From positions 186,001 through 250,000 of the forward strand of contig RJMB01000002.1 of assembly GCA_003725585.1 (NCBI GenBank): 64,000 nt of DNA. The letters run 5' to 3'. The notes beneath the pieces are model-generated. The model searched no databases, was not told the DNA's origin, and saw only the letters and a program-made list of their open reading frames with translations. The position numbers and the translations under genes are program-made. Position 1 is the first letter of the stretch, and the number at the start of each line of letters is the position of its first letter. The DNA comes from Halostreptopolyspora alba. Its GTDB lineage: Bacteria > Actinomycetota > Actinomycetes > Streptosporangiales > Streptosporangiaceae. Positions 34,165 through 42,552 of this stretch are shown one piece after another.

Positions 34165-34893
34165 TCACAGCTCGTCTCCAGTGCCGCCGCCCAGGTAGGC
34201 CCGGGCGACCTCGTTGCTGCGGGCCAGCTCCTCGCACGAACCCGAGACGACCATGCGGCCGGCCTCCAGCACGTAGGCGCGTGAGCACAACTCGAACGCC
34301 AGCCTGGCGTTCTGTTCGATGAGCAGTACCGCCATACCGCGCTCGCTGTTGAGGGTGCGCAGGTGCGCGGCGAGGTCGGAGACGACCTTGGGGGCCAGCC
34401 CGAGCGAGAGCTCGTCGACGGCGATGACGTCGGGGCGGGCCATGAGCGCCCGGCCGATCGCCACCATCTGCTGCTGGCCACCCGAGAGCGCCGCCGCCTT
34501 GCGGCGGGCGAAATCCCGAAGGTCGGGCAGCACCTCGTAGACCGGTTCGGGGTCGCGGTCGCGCTGCCCCCACGCGCCGATGCGCAGGTTGTCCTCGACC
34601 GACAGCTCCCCGAAGAGCTGGCGCCCCTCGGGAACGTGGGCGAGCCGCCCCTTGACGCGGGCGTGGCCGGAGGCCGGCCGGACCACCCGCGACAACGTGT
34701 CCACCAGGGTGGACTTGCCGGCGCCGTTCGGGCCGACCAGCGCGACCATCTCGCCGGCGCCCACGGACAGCGAGACCCCTTGCAGGGCGGTCGCGGCTCC
34801 GTAACGCACGACGAGGTCACTCACCTCGATCACGCCGTGCTCCCGTGGCTGGCTGGCCGGGGTTTTCACCGTGGCCTTGGCTGGATCGCTCAT
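34165..34893 (-). CDS. livF: ABC transporter ATPase LivF
   Basis: 242 residues with Walker A GPNGAGKST, signature LSGGQQQMVAIGRALM, Walker B VIAVDELSLGL and H-loop region LLIEQNA, all in LivF form. The 20-residue N-terminal extension (AKATVKTPASQPREHG) is unusual. The start ATG overlaps the livG stop (ATGA at 34890-34893), so the two ATPases are translationally coupled. One Walker B position after the Asp is Glu, so it is predicted to be active. Confidence 0.92.
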   Translation of the reverse strand: MSDPAKATVKTPASQPREHGVIEVSDLVVRYGAATALQGVSLSVGAGEMVALVGPNGAGKSTLVDTLSRVVRPASGHARVKGRLAHVPEGRQLFGELSVEDNLRIGAWGQRDRDPEPVYEVLPDLRDFARRKAAALSGGQQQMVAIGRALMARPDVIAVDELSLGLAPKVVSDLAAHLRTLNSERGMAVLLIEQNARLAFELCSRAYVLEAGRMVVSGSCEELARSNEVARAYLGGGTGDEL

Positions 34894-35654
34894 GCCGCCT
34901 CCGCCTCCGCCCCGAGATAGGCGGTGATTACCTTGGGGTCGGCCCGGACCTCGGCCGGGGTCCCCTCGGCGATCACCGAACCGAGGTCCAACACCGTGAC
35001 CCGGTCGGCGAGCCGGGACACGAACGCGACATCGTGCTCGATCAGCATGATGGTGACGCCGGTCGACTTCAGCTCCTCGACGACTCGCGCGAGCTGTTCC
35101 CGCTCCTGGGAGCGCAGTCCCGAAGCGGGCTCGTCCAGCAACAGCAGCCGCGGGCCCGCGCAGATGGCGCGCGCCACCTGCATGGCGCGCTGCTGACCGA
35201 GCGGCAGCGCCTCGGCGTTGCTGTCGGCCCACTCCAGCAGGCCCACGCGGGCCAGGGCGTCCTCGGCGAGTTCCCGGATCGCGCGCTCGGTCGCGAAGTG
35301 GGACGGCAGTCGCAGGACGGCCGAGGGAAAGCCGGCACTGGCCCGCAGGTGCGCACCGACCATGACGTTCTCCCGCACGGTCATGTGCCTGAAGATCCGC
35401 GCGGCCTGGAACACGATGGACACGCCCCGCTTGGCCCGGCGGTGCGGGGGCAGCCGGTCGATCCGGCTGCCCGCCAGCTCCGTGCTTCCCTGGTCGGGTG
35501 CCAGGTGCCCGCTGATCAGGTTGAACAGGGTGGACTTGCCGGCTCCGTTCGGGCCGATGATGCCCCGGGTCTCGCCGTCCGCGACGTCGAGACTGACGTC
35601 GCGGACGGCGTAGACACCACCGAACGAGCGTGCCAGGCCCTGAACACGCAGCAT
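34890..35654 (-). CDS. livG: ABC transporter ATPase LivG
   Basis: 254 residues: Walker A GPNGAGKST (about 34-42), the Q-loop region VFQAARIFRHMTVRENV typical of LivG, and Walker B LLLLDEPASGL. The signature region reads ALPLGQQRAMQVARAI, where LSxG is replaced by LPLG. LivG proteins often have LxYGxQR here, so this is within family variation. The start at 35654 is two bases after the livJ stop. It works as a heterodimer with LivF. Confidence 0.92.
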   Translation of the reverse strand: MLRVQGLARSFGGVYAVRDVSLDVADGETRGIIGPNGAGKSTLFNLISGHLAPDQGSTELAGSRIDRLPPHRRAKRGVSIVFQAARIFRHMTVRENVMVGAHLRASAGFPSAVLRLPSHFATERAIRELAEDALARVGLLEWADSNAEALPLGQQRAMQVARAICAGPRLLLLDEPASGLRSQEREQLARVVEELKSTGVTIMLIEHDVAFVSRLADRVTVLDLGSVIAEGTPAEVRADPKVITAYLGAEAEAA

Positions 35655-35656
35655 CG

Positions 35657-36853
35657 TTACTCTTCCCCGTCTTCCCCGTAGGCCTCGTCGAAGCGCTCGA
35701 TGGCCCACTCGGTGGGCACGAACTCGGAGTCCTGGACGGTGTTGACCGAGACGGCTTCCGGGCCCAGACCGGCGTGGTCCTCCTCGCTGTACTCGAAGGT
35801 GCCGTTGGGCGTGGTGACGGAGAGGTTCTCCAACGCGTCGCGGATGTCGGCGGGATCGGCGCTGTCGGCCTCCTCGATCGCCGAGACGAGCACCTGCACC
35901 GCTGAGTAGCCGTCCTGGGCGAACTGCGGCGGCGCCTCGCCGTGCTCATCCGAGTAGCCCTCGGCCAGGTCGACGATGACCTCCTTCTGGTGTCCCGCGG
36001 GCAGGTAGTCGCCGACCACGCCGATGGAGCTGAGCACGGTCACGCCCTCGGTGGCCTCGCCCGCGGGCTCGGTCCACAGGTGGCTCGCCTGCGAACCGGT
36101 CATCACCAGTGGCGTGTCGAGTTCCGCGTCGGCGTACTGCTCGGTCATGATCACCCCGGGCGGGCCGGTGGCCCAGGTGATCATGGCGTCGGCGTCGGAG
36201 TTCTCGACGTCGGAGATGATATGGCCGAAGTCGGTGGAGTCCTGCTCGAACTCCTGTTCCACGACCAGGTCGATCCCGTACTCCTCCGCCTTCTCCGACA
36301 TGGCCTCGTAGCCGGCGAGGCCGTAGGAGGTCTCGGAGTAGGCCACGGCGATGTCGGTCATGTCCTCGTCGCTGAAGTACTGCAGGGCCCGCTCGGCGTA
36401 GGTGCCGGCGATGGCCGGGATCACGAACACGTGGTCGTTGACCGGGTCGACCTGCTCGTCGGCGGGAGTGGGGGAGATGTAGGGCACCTCCTCGCGCTCC
36501 ACCTGCTCCAGCAGGGCCATCGCGCTGTTGGAGAACGCCGATCCGATGATGGCGGCCGGCTCCTCGTTCATGATCTCGTTGAAGCCGAGGATCGCCTGGT
36601 CGGGGTTGCTCTGGTCGTCGCGGGTGATCAGCTCGATATCGCGGCCGAGCACGCCGCCGTTGGAGTTCACCTCCTCGACCGCGTACTCGACGGCCTTCTC
36701 ATTGTCCGTGCCGAGTGCTGAGTAGTCTCCGGTGAGCGGAGTGATGTAGCCGACCTGGATCGGGTCGCCACTGTCGTCGCCGCCGGACGAGTCGCAGGCG
36801 GTGGTCGCCAGGACAAGGGCGATTCCTGCGAGTAACGGAGTTGACCTACGCAC
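35657..36853 (-). CDS. ABC transporter substrate-binding lipoprotein LivJ/K type
   Basis: 398 residues. The GTG at 36853 follows AGAGGAGA and gives a lipoprotein signal: RRSTPLLAGIALVLATTAC, with the lipid Cys about residue 20. The type 1 periplasmic binding fold follows: GYITPLTGDYSALGTDNEKAVEYAVEEVN and the GSAFSNSAMAL ligand loop. It is anchored outside the membrane and is the specificity component of the importer. The very acidic C-terminus (EAYGEDGEE) ends two bases before livG. Confidence 0.9.
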   Translation of the reverse strand: MRRSTPLLAGIALVLATTACDSSGGDDSGDPIQVGYITPLTGDYSALGTDNEKAVEYAVEEVNSNGGVLGRDIELITRDDQSNPDQAILGFNEIMNEEPAAIIGSAFSNSAMALLEQVEREEVPYISPTPADEQVDPVNDHVFVIPAIAGTYAERALQYFSDEDMTDIAVAYSETSYGLAGYEAMSEKAEEYGIDLVVEQEFEQDSTDFGHIISDVENSDADAMITWATGPPGVIMTEQYADAELDTPLVMTGSQASHLWTEPAGEATEGVTVLSSIGVVGDYLPAGHQKEVIVDLAEGYSDEHGEAPPQFAQDGYSAVQVLVSAIEEADSADPADIRDALENLSVTTPNGTFEYSEEDHAGLGPEAVSVNTVQDSEFVPTEWAIERFDEAYGEDGEE

Positions 36854-37010
36854 GGTGTTCTCCTCTGAGGAAAGTTGGCAGGGGATAAGCGGCACTGGTC
36901 GACCATGCCCGCTGGGGGCGCCAGCCGGACGCACGGTACCGAGAAGCAGACTCGTGGTTCCGTTCGCGGGCGCGTGTGGCCTGGGTCACCACGATTGAGC
37001 CGTCGATGCG

Positions 37011-37039
37011 AACTTATGCAGTTTTGCGATCATAGTCAA
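37011..37039 (-). promoter_or_regulatory. Promoter of the liv operon
   Basis: On the - strand: -35 TTGACT (37039-37034), 17-base spacer, -10 TAAGTT (37016-37011), about 150 bases upstream of livJ. It is one of the best promoter matches in the window. The rest of 36854-37196 holds no gene. Confidence 0.7.
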
Positions 37040-37196
37040 CATCGTGCCCAACGTTACTGGTGTGGTGGCTGGGGAGGGGGAGCAGGTCATCGCACAGCGC
37101 CCGTCACAGCGTGACAGTGCTCACCTCGACATGTGCCAGCGCCCCCGAAGTGGGAAAGGTGTCCACAAGAGCGCATCCACGAAGCGGGAACTGGCC

Positions 37197-38189
37197 ATGG
37201 TGCAACGGCGGAGATCGCGCGCCCGCGTCGTAGGGAGCCTCCTCGTCGGACTGGCCGTGCTGCTGGCCGCGGCTCTCGGGGCGGCGGCGTGGCGGCTGAG
37301 CCTCTATGACGAAGAGATCGCGCGCATGGACGAGGCGATTCCCGAGGAGGACCGGCCGCACGCCGCGCCGGGGCGGAACTGGCTGCTCGTCGGATCCGAC
37401 TGGCGCGGGGAGCGCGCGGAGGAGGAACAGTCGCCCGAGGAGGCGCACGCCGACGCCCTCATGCTCCTACACCTGCCCGATGACGGCGACGTCTACATCG
37501 TCGCCATCCCACGGGACTCCTACGTGTCGATCCCGGGTCACGACGACGCCAAGATCAGCACCGCCATGGAGAAGGGCGGGCCACGGCTGCTCACCCGGAC
37601 CGTGGAGGAGCTGAGCGGGATCCGCGTCGACCACGTGGCCGTGCTCGACTTCTCCGGGTTCGAGCGGATGGTCGACACCCTCGGCGGAGTCGAGGTGCGC
37701 GTCGAGGAGGACGTGTCCGACCCGAGCAACGAATGGTCCTGGTCCGAGGGGCGCCAGCACATGGACGGGGCCGAGGCGTTGCGGTTCGTCCGTGAGCGCA
37801 AAGGGCTGCCCGAGGGGGACGCCGACCGGGTGCGGCGCCAGCAGGCGGTCCTCCACGCCGTGGCCGAGAAGGTGGACAACGAGAGCCTGCCGGAGGACCC
37901 GGCTCGACTCGACCGGATGCTGCGCATCGCCAGCGAGTCCCTGGCCGTCGACGAGGGGGTGAGCCTGGCGACCCTGCGCGGGTTGGCCGGGCGCCTCGCC
38001 GAGGCGGGCCCGGACGGCGTGACCTACGCGAGCCTGCCCGTGGCCGGCACCGACTGGATCGAGACGCGCAACGTCGCCCTCCTCGACGAGGAGCGCACCG
38101 ACGAGCTGTTCGCGGCGTTGGACGAGGGCACACTCGGGCGGTACCTCGCCGAGAACGAGCTGGGCAACGACGTTGACGAGGTGCGCTGA
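37197..38189 (+). CDS. LytR-CpsA-Psr (LCP) family protein
   Basis: 330 residues: a basic N-terminus, one membrane anchor (VVGSLLVGLAVLLAAALGAAAW, about 12-33), then an extracytoplasmic LCP domain. Typical blocks are NWLLVGSDWRGER, ADALMLLHLP, VAIPRDSYVSIPG with the catalytic-site Arg and Asp, and GGVEVRVEED. LCP proteins transfer glycopolymers from lipid carriers to peptidoglycan or act as their phosphatases. The ATG at 37197 has a GGGAAC upstream. It stands alone with no glycan genes nearby. Confidence 0.9.
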   Translation: MVQRRRSRARVVGSLLVGLAVLLAAALGAAAWRLSLYDEEIARMDEAIPEEDRPHAAPGRNWLLVGSDWRGERAEEEQSPEEAHADALMLLHLPDDGDVYIVAIPRDSYVSIPGHDDAKISTAMEKGGPRLLTRTVEELSGIRVDHVAVLDFSGFERMVDTLGGVEVRVEEDVSDPSNEWSWSEGRQHMDGAEALRFVRERKGLPEGDADRVRRQQAVLHAVAEKVDNESLPEDPARLDRMLRIASESLAVDEGVSLATLRGLAGRLAEAGPDGVTYASLPVAGTDWIETRNVALLDEERTDELFAALDEGTLGRYLAENELGNDVDEVR

Positions 38190-38258
38190 GCCCGCCCTCG
38201 GAGGCGGGGCGCACCCCTGCCGGCGTCGCGGGGTGGAGACAACACCCGGAATTTAGTT

Positions 38259-38264
38259 TAGAAT
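38259..38264 (+). promoter_or_regulatory. Probable -10 box of the mhqO/mhqD-like operon
   Basis: TAGAAT within the imperfect dyad AGTTTAGAATTCAACT (38256-38271), in an AT-rich patch ahead of the dioxygenase gene. The dyad could be a MarR/MhqR-type operator. No convincing -35 is seen. Confidence 0.35.
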
Positions 38265-38332
38265 TCAACTGTTTTCTGGGGATGCACGCAGTTCCCGGGA
38301 CCACACCCGGCTCCGAATCAGGGAGGGCACCG

Positions 38333-39286
38333 ATGACGGACGTGCGGCCAGCGGGCATCCACCACGTGACCGCGATCGCCTCCGACCCACAGGCGAACGC
38401 CGACTTCTACCTCAACGCGCTGGGCATGCGGATGGTCAAGCGCACCGTCAACTTCGACGCCCCGGACACCTACCACTTCTACTACGGCGACCGAGCCGGC
38501 AACCCCGGCACGGTCATGACCTTCTTCCCCTGGCCCAACGCCCCCAGGGGGCGGCTCGGCGCCGGCCAGGCGACCACCACCGCGTTCTCCGTGCCCGAGG
38601 GATCCCTGGGCTGGTGGCATGACCACCTGGCCCGCCTCGGGGTCGAGGCCACCCGCCCAACCGAGCGCATCGAGGAGGACGTGCTCACCCTGCGCGACCC
38701 CGACGGGCTGGTCATCGAGCTGGTCGCGAGCGCGGACACCCACGACACCGACCCCTGGGACGGCGGGCACGTGCCGCCCGAGCACGCGATCCGCGGCATC
38801 CGCTCGGTCACCCTCAGTGAGCACGACCTGGAGCGCACCGCGGGCATGCTCTCCGGCCGGCTCGGCTTCCAACTCTCCGCCGAGCAGGGCAACCGCTACC
38901 GCTTCCACACCAACGGCCAGACCCCGGGGGTGGGCACCGTCGTGGACGTACTCGCCGACCGTTCGTTCCCCGACGGGCTGGTCGCCGCGGGCACCGTGCA
39001 CCACGTGGCCTACCGCGCACCCGACCAGCAGGCACAGGTGGACTGGCGCGAGCGCCTCGCCGCCGACGGCGTCTCGGTGACCGAGATCCGCGACCGGACC
39101 TACTTCACCTCGATCTACTTCCGCGAACCGGGTGGCGTGCTGCTGGAGATCGCCACCGACGGTCCCGGGTTCGACTACGACGAGCCGCTGCTGGACCTCG
39201 GGCGCGCGCTGAGGCTCCCGCCGTGGCTGGAGCCCACCCGCGCCCAGATCGAGCGTGCCCTGCCCACCATTCGGACGGGAGCCTGA
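38333..39286 (+). CDS. Ring-cleaving dioxygenase, MhqO/glyoxalase family
   Basis: 317 residues made of two vicinal-oxygen-chelate repeats. Metal-binding candidates are His in GIHHVTAIA (about 9-10), His in TVHHVAYRA (about 222-223) and Glu in GVLLEIATDGPGF (about 271). PERMUTATIONS such as RMVKRTVNFDAPDTYHFYYGD and TFFPWPN are typical of the MhqO/YdfO group that opens hydroquinone rings. The ATG at 38333 follows GGGAGGG. The esterase gene starts two bases after its stop, the mhqO-mhqD pairing seen in quinone-resistance operons. Confidence 0.87.
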   Translation: MTDVRPAGIHHVTAIASDPQANADFYLNALGMRMVKRTVNFDAPDTYHFYYGDRAGNPGTVMTFFPWPNAPRGRLGAGQATTTAFSVPEGSLGWWHDHLARLGVEATRPTERIEEDVLTLRDPDGLVIELVASADTHDTDPWDGGHVPPEHAIRGIRSVTLSEHDLERTAGMLSGRLGFQLSAEQGNRYRFHTNGQTPGVGTVVDVLADRSFPDGLVAAGTVHHVAYRAPDQQAQVDWRERLAADGVSVTEIRDRTYFTSIYFREPGGVLLEIATDGPGFDYDEPLLDLGRALRLPPWLEPTRAQIERALPTIRTGA

Positions 39287-39288
39287 GC

Positions 39289-39921
39289 ATGGACTTCGAG
39301 CACGTGTTCCACCCGGCCTCCGACCCGGCCGCCCCCACGCTGCTGCTGCTGCACGGCACGGGCGCCGACGAGCACGACCTGCTCGGATTGGGCCGCGCCC
39401 TGGCACCGGAGGCCGCCCTGCTGTCGCCACGCGGCAGGGTCAACGAGAACGGCGCCAACCGGTGGTTCCGCCGGCTGCGCGAGGGCGTCTACGACGTCGA
39501 CGACGTCATCGCGCGCACCCACGAACTCGCCGGGTTCGTCGAGACCGCCGTCGAGCGCTACCAGCTGGGCCGCGACCGGCTGGTAGCGGTGGGATTCTCC
39601 AACGGCGCCAACATCGCCGCCGCGACCCTGCTGCTACGCCCCGGGCTGTTGCGTGGCGCCGCACTGTTCGCCGCGGGCGCGCCATTGCAGGACCGCGAAC
39701 CCGACAGGGTGGAGTTGGCCGGCACCTCGGTGTTCGTCTCGGCCGGGGAGAGCGACATGATGATCCCGATCGACCAGGCACGCCTGCTGGCCACCCAGCT
39801 CACTGACCGGGGCGCCGAGGTGGAGCTGCGCGAGCACCCCGGCGGGCACGCCCTGCCACCCGCGGTGCTGGCCCGTGCCGGGGAATGGCTCGCCGGCCTC
39901 GCCACCGGCGACCGCGGCTGA
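39289..39921 (+). CDS. Carboxylesterase/phospholipase family, MhqD-like
   Basis: 210 residues, an alpha/beta hydrolase with nucleophile Ser104 in VGFSNGANIA, acid Asp in SAGESDMMIP (about 147) and His in EHPGGHALPP (about 186). LLLLHGTGADEHDLLGLGRAL at 18-38 is the family N-terminus. It is tightly coupled to the dioxygenase gene. MhqD-type enzymes accompany MhqO in methylhydroquinone tolerance, though their precise substrate is not defined. It is likely to be cytosolic. Confidence 0.87.
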   Translation: MDFEHVFHPASDPAAPTLLLLHGTGADEHDLLGLGRALAPEAALLSPRGRVNENGANRWFRRLREGVYDVDDVIARTHELAGFVETAVERYQLGRDRLVAVGFSNGANIAAATLLLRPGLLRGAALFAAGAPLQDREPDRVELAGTSVFVSAGESDMMIPIDQARLLATQLTDRGAEVELREHPGGHALPPAVLARAGEWLAGLATGDRG

Positions 39922-40047
39922 GCGGGAGCCGCGACCCGGGAGTTCGTCCCACCGACACCGCGGAAGTCGTGGGTTCCCCTTCCCGGACGGTGACGCGAAT
40001 CGAGGGCGGTTCCGCCCACCATCGGGATCGGTGCGGGCCCTGACGGG

Positions 40048-40899
40048 TCACTCCTCGCCGCCGGACCACTCCGCTCGACGGATCCCGTGCAACCCCTGGT
40101 AACGAGCCCGTTGCGGCGGGCTCCACCCGGCCAGCAGCTCCTTGGGGGGCCGAAACACCTCCACGGCCAACGGCCGGCAGACCTCCAGCGGATCACCGGC
40201 CCGCGGCCCCCACAGGTCCACCGACAGGTCGCCGCCGGGACACGTCGACAGCGCCATCAGCAGGTCGATCTCGGCGAAGAACTCGATGAAGTCCCCGGCC
40301 CGGGCCGGGGATGCCTTCATGAAGTACCGGTCGTCGTCGTTCAACCCGGTGCACTGGAAGACGTTGAGCACGTCGTGGACGTCGAGCTCGCTGAGGCCGT
40401 ACGGCAACACCGCCCGGGTGAGGTTGGAGTGGCAGTGAAAATCGAAGTCCTCACCCGTGAGCATCCGGTTGACATAGGGGTCGCAGCGGGTGCCCAGGAG
40501 GTCGTGGACCCGGCCGCCCTCACCGTCGCGTCCGTACCACGAGAGCGAGTCGGCGGTGATCGTCGCCAGAGGCCGCAGGAACGGCAGGGTGGACCACAAC
40601 CGGTCGAGGACACTGACGTGGGCGGCCTGCAACTGTCGGGTGCGCGAGGCCCACATCCGTTCACGCGGGTCGTGTCGGTTCCAGATGTTCAGATCACCCA
40701 CCTGGGGCCCCTCTGGGGCGCTGATACGACACAGCTGCCCTGCGGGGACCTCCCAGGCCCGGCCGGACCGGACAGGTACGGTGAAGTGTTCCACGAGCTC
40801 CCGGTCGCCAGTGCGCGCCGCCAACCGCTCGTAGCGGTCGTGGTCCACGCCCAACTCCCCACCGGGTCCCGACCGGTAGGCGGGTGGTGGTGTGCCCAT
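40048..40899 (-). CDS. DUF1989, urea carboxylase-associated family protein
   Basis: 283 residues. The segments PQVGDLNIWNRHDPRERMW, RTRQLQAAHVSVLDRLWSTLPFLRPL and HCHSNLTRAVLPYGL define the DUF1989 family. Conserved His and Cys residues (DFHCHSNL, NVFQCTGLN, STCPGGD) could bind a metal. Members usually come in pairs beside urea carboxylase or guanidine-degradation genes; here it is a lone copy with none of those partners in the window. Enzymatic role is not established from sequence. Confidence 0.87.
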   Translation of the reverse strand: MGTPPPAYRSGPGGELGVDHDRYERLAARTGDRELVEHFTVPVRSGRAWEVPAGQLCRISAPEGPQVGDLNIWNRHDPRERMWASRTRQLQAAHVSVLDRLWSTLPFLRPLATITADSLSWYGRDGEGGRVHDLLGTRCDPYVNRMLTGEDFDFHCHSNLTRAVLPYGLSELDVHDVLNVFQCTGLNDDDRYFMKASPARAGDFIEFFAEIDLLMALSTCPGGDLSVDLWGPRAGDPLEVCRPLAVEVFRPPKELLAGWSPPQRARYQGLHGIRRAEWSGGEE

Positions 40900-40997
40900 G
40901 CTCGCTGCTCCCCTCGTTCGGCGCCGTGGCCAGCCCCATTGTGCCGAGTGGCACGGAGCCCGACCCGGGGAGCCCCGGGATGCGATAGAACGGCGGC

Positions 40998-41537
40998 ATG
41001 ACGGAAACGACCGACGGCAGCACCCCCGGATGGTTCACCCGCACGGAACTGGAGACGATCCGCGGCCAGCTGCCGATCCTGTATGTCAATGCCGTACCGG
41101 TGCGCGTGGACGACGCGGGGTCCGTGACGCACGTCGGGCTGTTGCTGGGGGTCGCCCCCGACGGCACCATCAGCCGCGCCGTGGTCTCGGGCCGGGTCCT
41201 CTACCACGAGCGCCTCCGCGACGCCCTGCTGCGCCATCTGGAGAAGGACCTCGGACCCATGGCGCTGCCCCGCATCCCCGTCTCGTTGCAGCCGTTCACC
41301 GTGGCCGAGTCCTTTCCCACCCCCGGCGTAACCCCGTTCACCGACCCCCGCCAGCACGCGGTGGCCATGGCCTACGTGGTGCCGGTCGCCGGGGACTGCC
41401 AACCCCGCCAGGACACCCTCGACCTGGTGTGGCTCACCCCTGAGGAGGCGGCGAGCCCCGCCGTGCAACAGGAGATGACCGGCGGCCAGGACGTTCTGCT
41501 CCGCCAGGCGCTGGCCCACGTGGGCCGCCTGCCCTGA
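40998..41537 (+). CDS. DUF4916 protein with degenerate NUDIX box
   Basis: 179 residues. The segment G65-x5-E71-x7-R79 follows the NUDIX pattern, but the next catalytic positions read H80, K83 and D84 where Glu is required, before G86. The metal-binding REUxEE core is therefore broken. The rest (LPILYVNAVPVRVDD, VGLLLGVAPDG, HAVAMAYVVPV, LVWLTPEEA) keeps the NUDIX fold and matches the DUF4916 actinobacterial family. It is probably a non-hydrolytic NUDIX-like protein or a hydrolase with altered metal binding. It is monocistronic, divergent from the DUF1989 gene. Confidence 0.78.
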   Translation: MTETTDGSTPGWFTRTELETIRGQLPILYVNAVPVRVDDAGSVTHVGLLLGVAPDGTISRAVVSGRVLYHERLRDALLRHLEKDLGPMALPRIPVSLQPFTVAESFPTPGVTPFTDPRQHAVAMAYVVPVAGDCQPRQDTLDLVWLTPEEAASPAVQQEMTGGQDVLLRQALAHVGRLP

Positions 41538-41712
41538 GCCGGGCGCGGCCAGGCGGTGCGGTGGGGTCGGCGGGGGCTCATCCGGCCCGCCCCGCCGACC
41601 TCGCGTGGGTCATCCGCGCCCCGTCAGGGTAGTGGTGCGGCCAGGAGCCACCCGACCACCGGGCGCGCCGCGCCACGACAGCCGGCGGCCGAGCGCCACA
41701 GAGGGGGCAACG

Positions 41713-42471
41713 ATGGTCGCCATCTCCGAACTCGCCGGGGTCGTCCTCGACACCGACGGCGTGATCACCAGCACCGCGAGCGTGCACGCCGCCGCGTGGA
41801 AACACACCTTCGACATCTTCCTCGCGGAGTGGGGCGAGCGCGTGGGAAAGCGGTACCCCCCGTTCGACGTGTACGAGGACTACCCGCGTCACGTCGACGG
41901 CCGCTCCCGTGAGGACGGGATCCGGGCCTTCCTCGCCTCGCGGGGGATCGCGCTGCCCGAGGAGCCACCCGCCGAGGATCCCGAGACCCCCACCGTCACC
42001 AGCCTCGGCCGGCGCAAGAACGACGACTTCCTGCAACGGTTGAGCGAGGACGGGGCCGCCGTCATCCATCCCACCATCGAGATGATCCACCGGCTGCGCC
42101 GCGCCGGGACGACGGTCGCGGCAGTGTCGGCCAGCCGGAACTGCGCGTCGGTGTTGCGCGCGGCCGGTGTCGGCGACCTCGTCGACGTCCGAGTGGACGG
42201 CGTCGACGCGGACCGGTTGGGGCTGGCCGGCAAGCCGGCCCCCGATCTCTTCCTGGAGGCCGCGCGCCGCATGGGGCTCGGCCCGCACGACTGCGCCGTG
42301 GTCGAGGACGCGCGCTCCGGTGTGCAGGCCGGCCGTCGCGGTGGATTCGCCCTCGTCGTCGGGCTCGACCGCTCCGGCCAGTCCGAGGATCTCTATCGCG
42401 ACGGCGCCGACGTGGTCGTCGAGGACCTCACGGAACTGGAACGGGACCCGGCGCGGGGCGGTCCGGCATGA
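41713..42471 (+). CDS. pgmB: Beta-phosphoglucomutase, HAD superfamily
   Basis: 252 residues. The HAD nucleophile motif is VVLDTDGVIT (Asp13, with acid/base Asp15), followed by the SASRN motif II region, GKPAPDLFL with the motif III Lys, and VVEDARSGVQAG. It converts beta-glucose 1-phosphate into glucose 6-phosphate. It precedes the GH65 phosphorylase by 81 bases in the same direction. That pairing is the standard phosphorolytic route for trehalose, maltose, kojibiose or nigerose. The ATG at 41713 follows GAGGGGG. Confidence 0.9.
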   Translation: MVAISELAGVVLDTDGVITSTASVHAAAWKHTFDIFLAEWGERVGKRYPPFDVYEDYPRHVDGRSREDGIRAFLASRGIALPEEPPAEDPETPTVTSLGRRKNDDFLQRLSEDGAAVIHPTIEMIHRLRRAGTTVAAVSASRNCASVLRAAGVGDLVDVRVDGVDADRLGLAGKPAPDLFLEAARRMGLGPHDCAVVEDARSGVQAGRRGGFALVVGLDRSGQSEDLYRDGADVVVEDLTELERDPARGGPA

Positions 42472-42552
42472 CACGACGCCGCCCCATCGACGCTCTCGCG
42501 CGGCGACGACCACCAACGAGAACCCGTCCCGGCCACTCCCCGGAGGCCCAGG

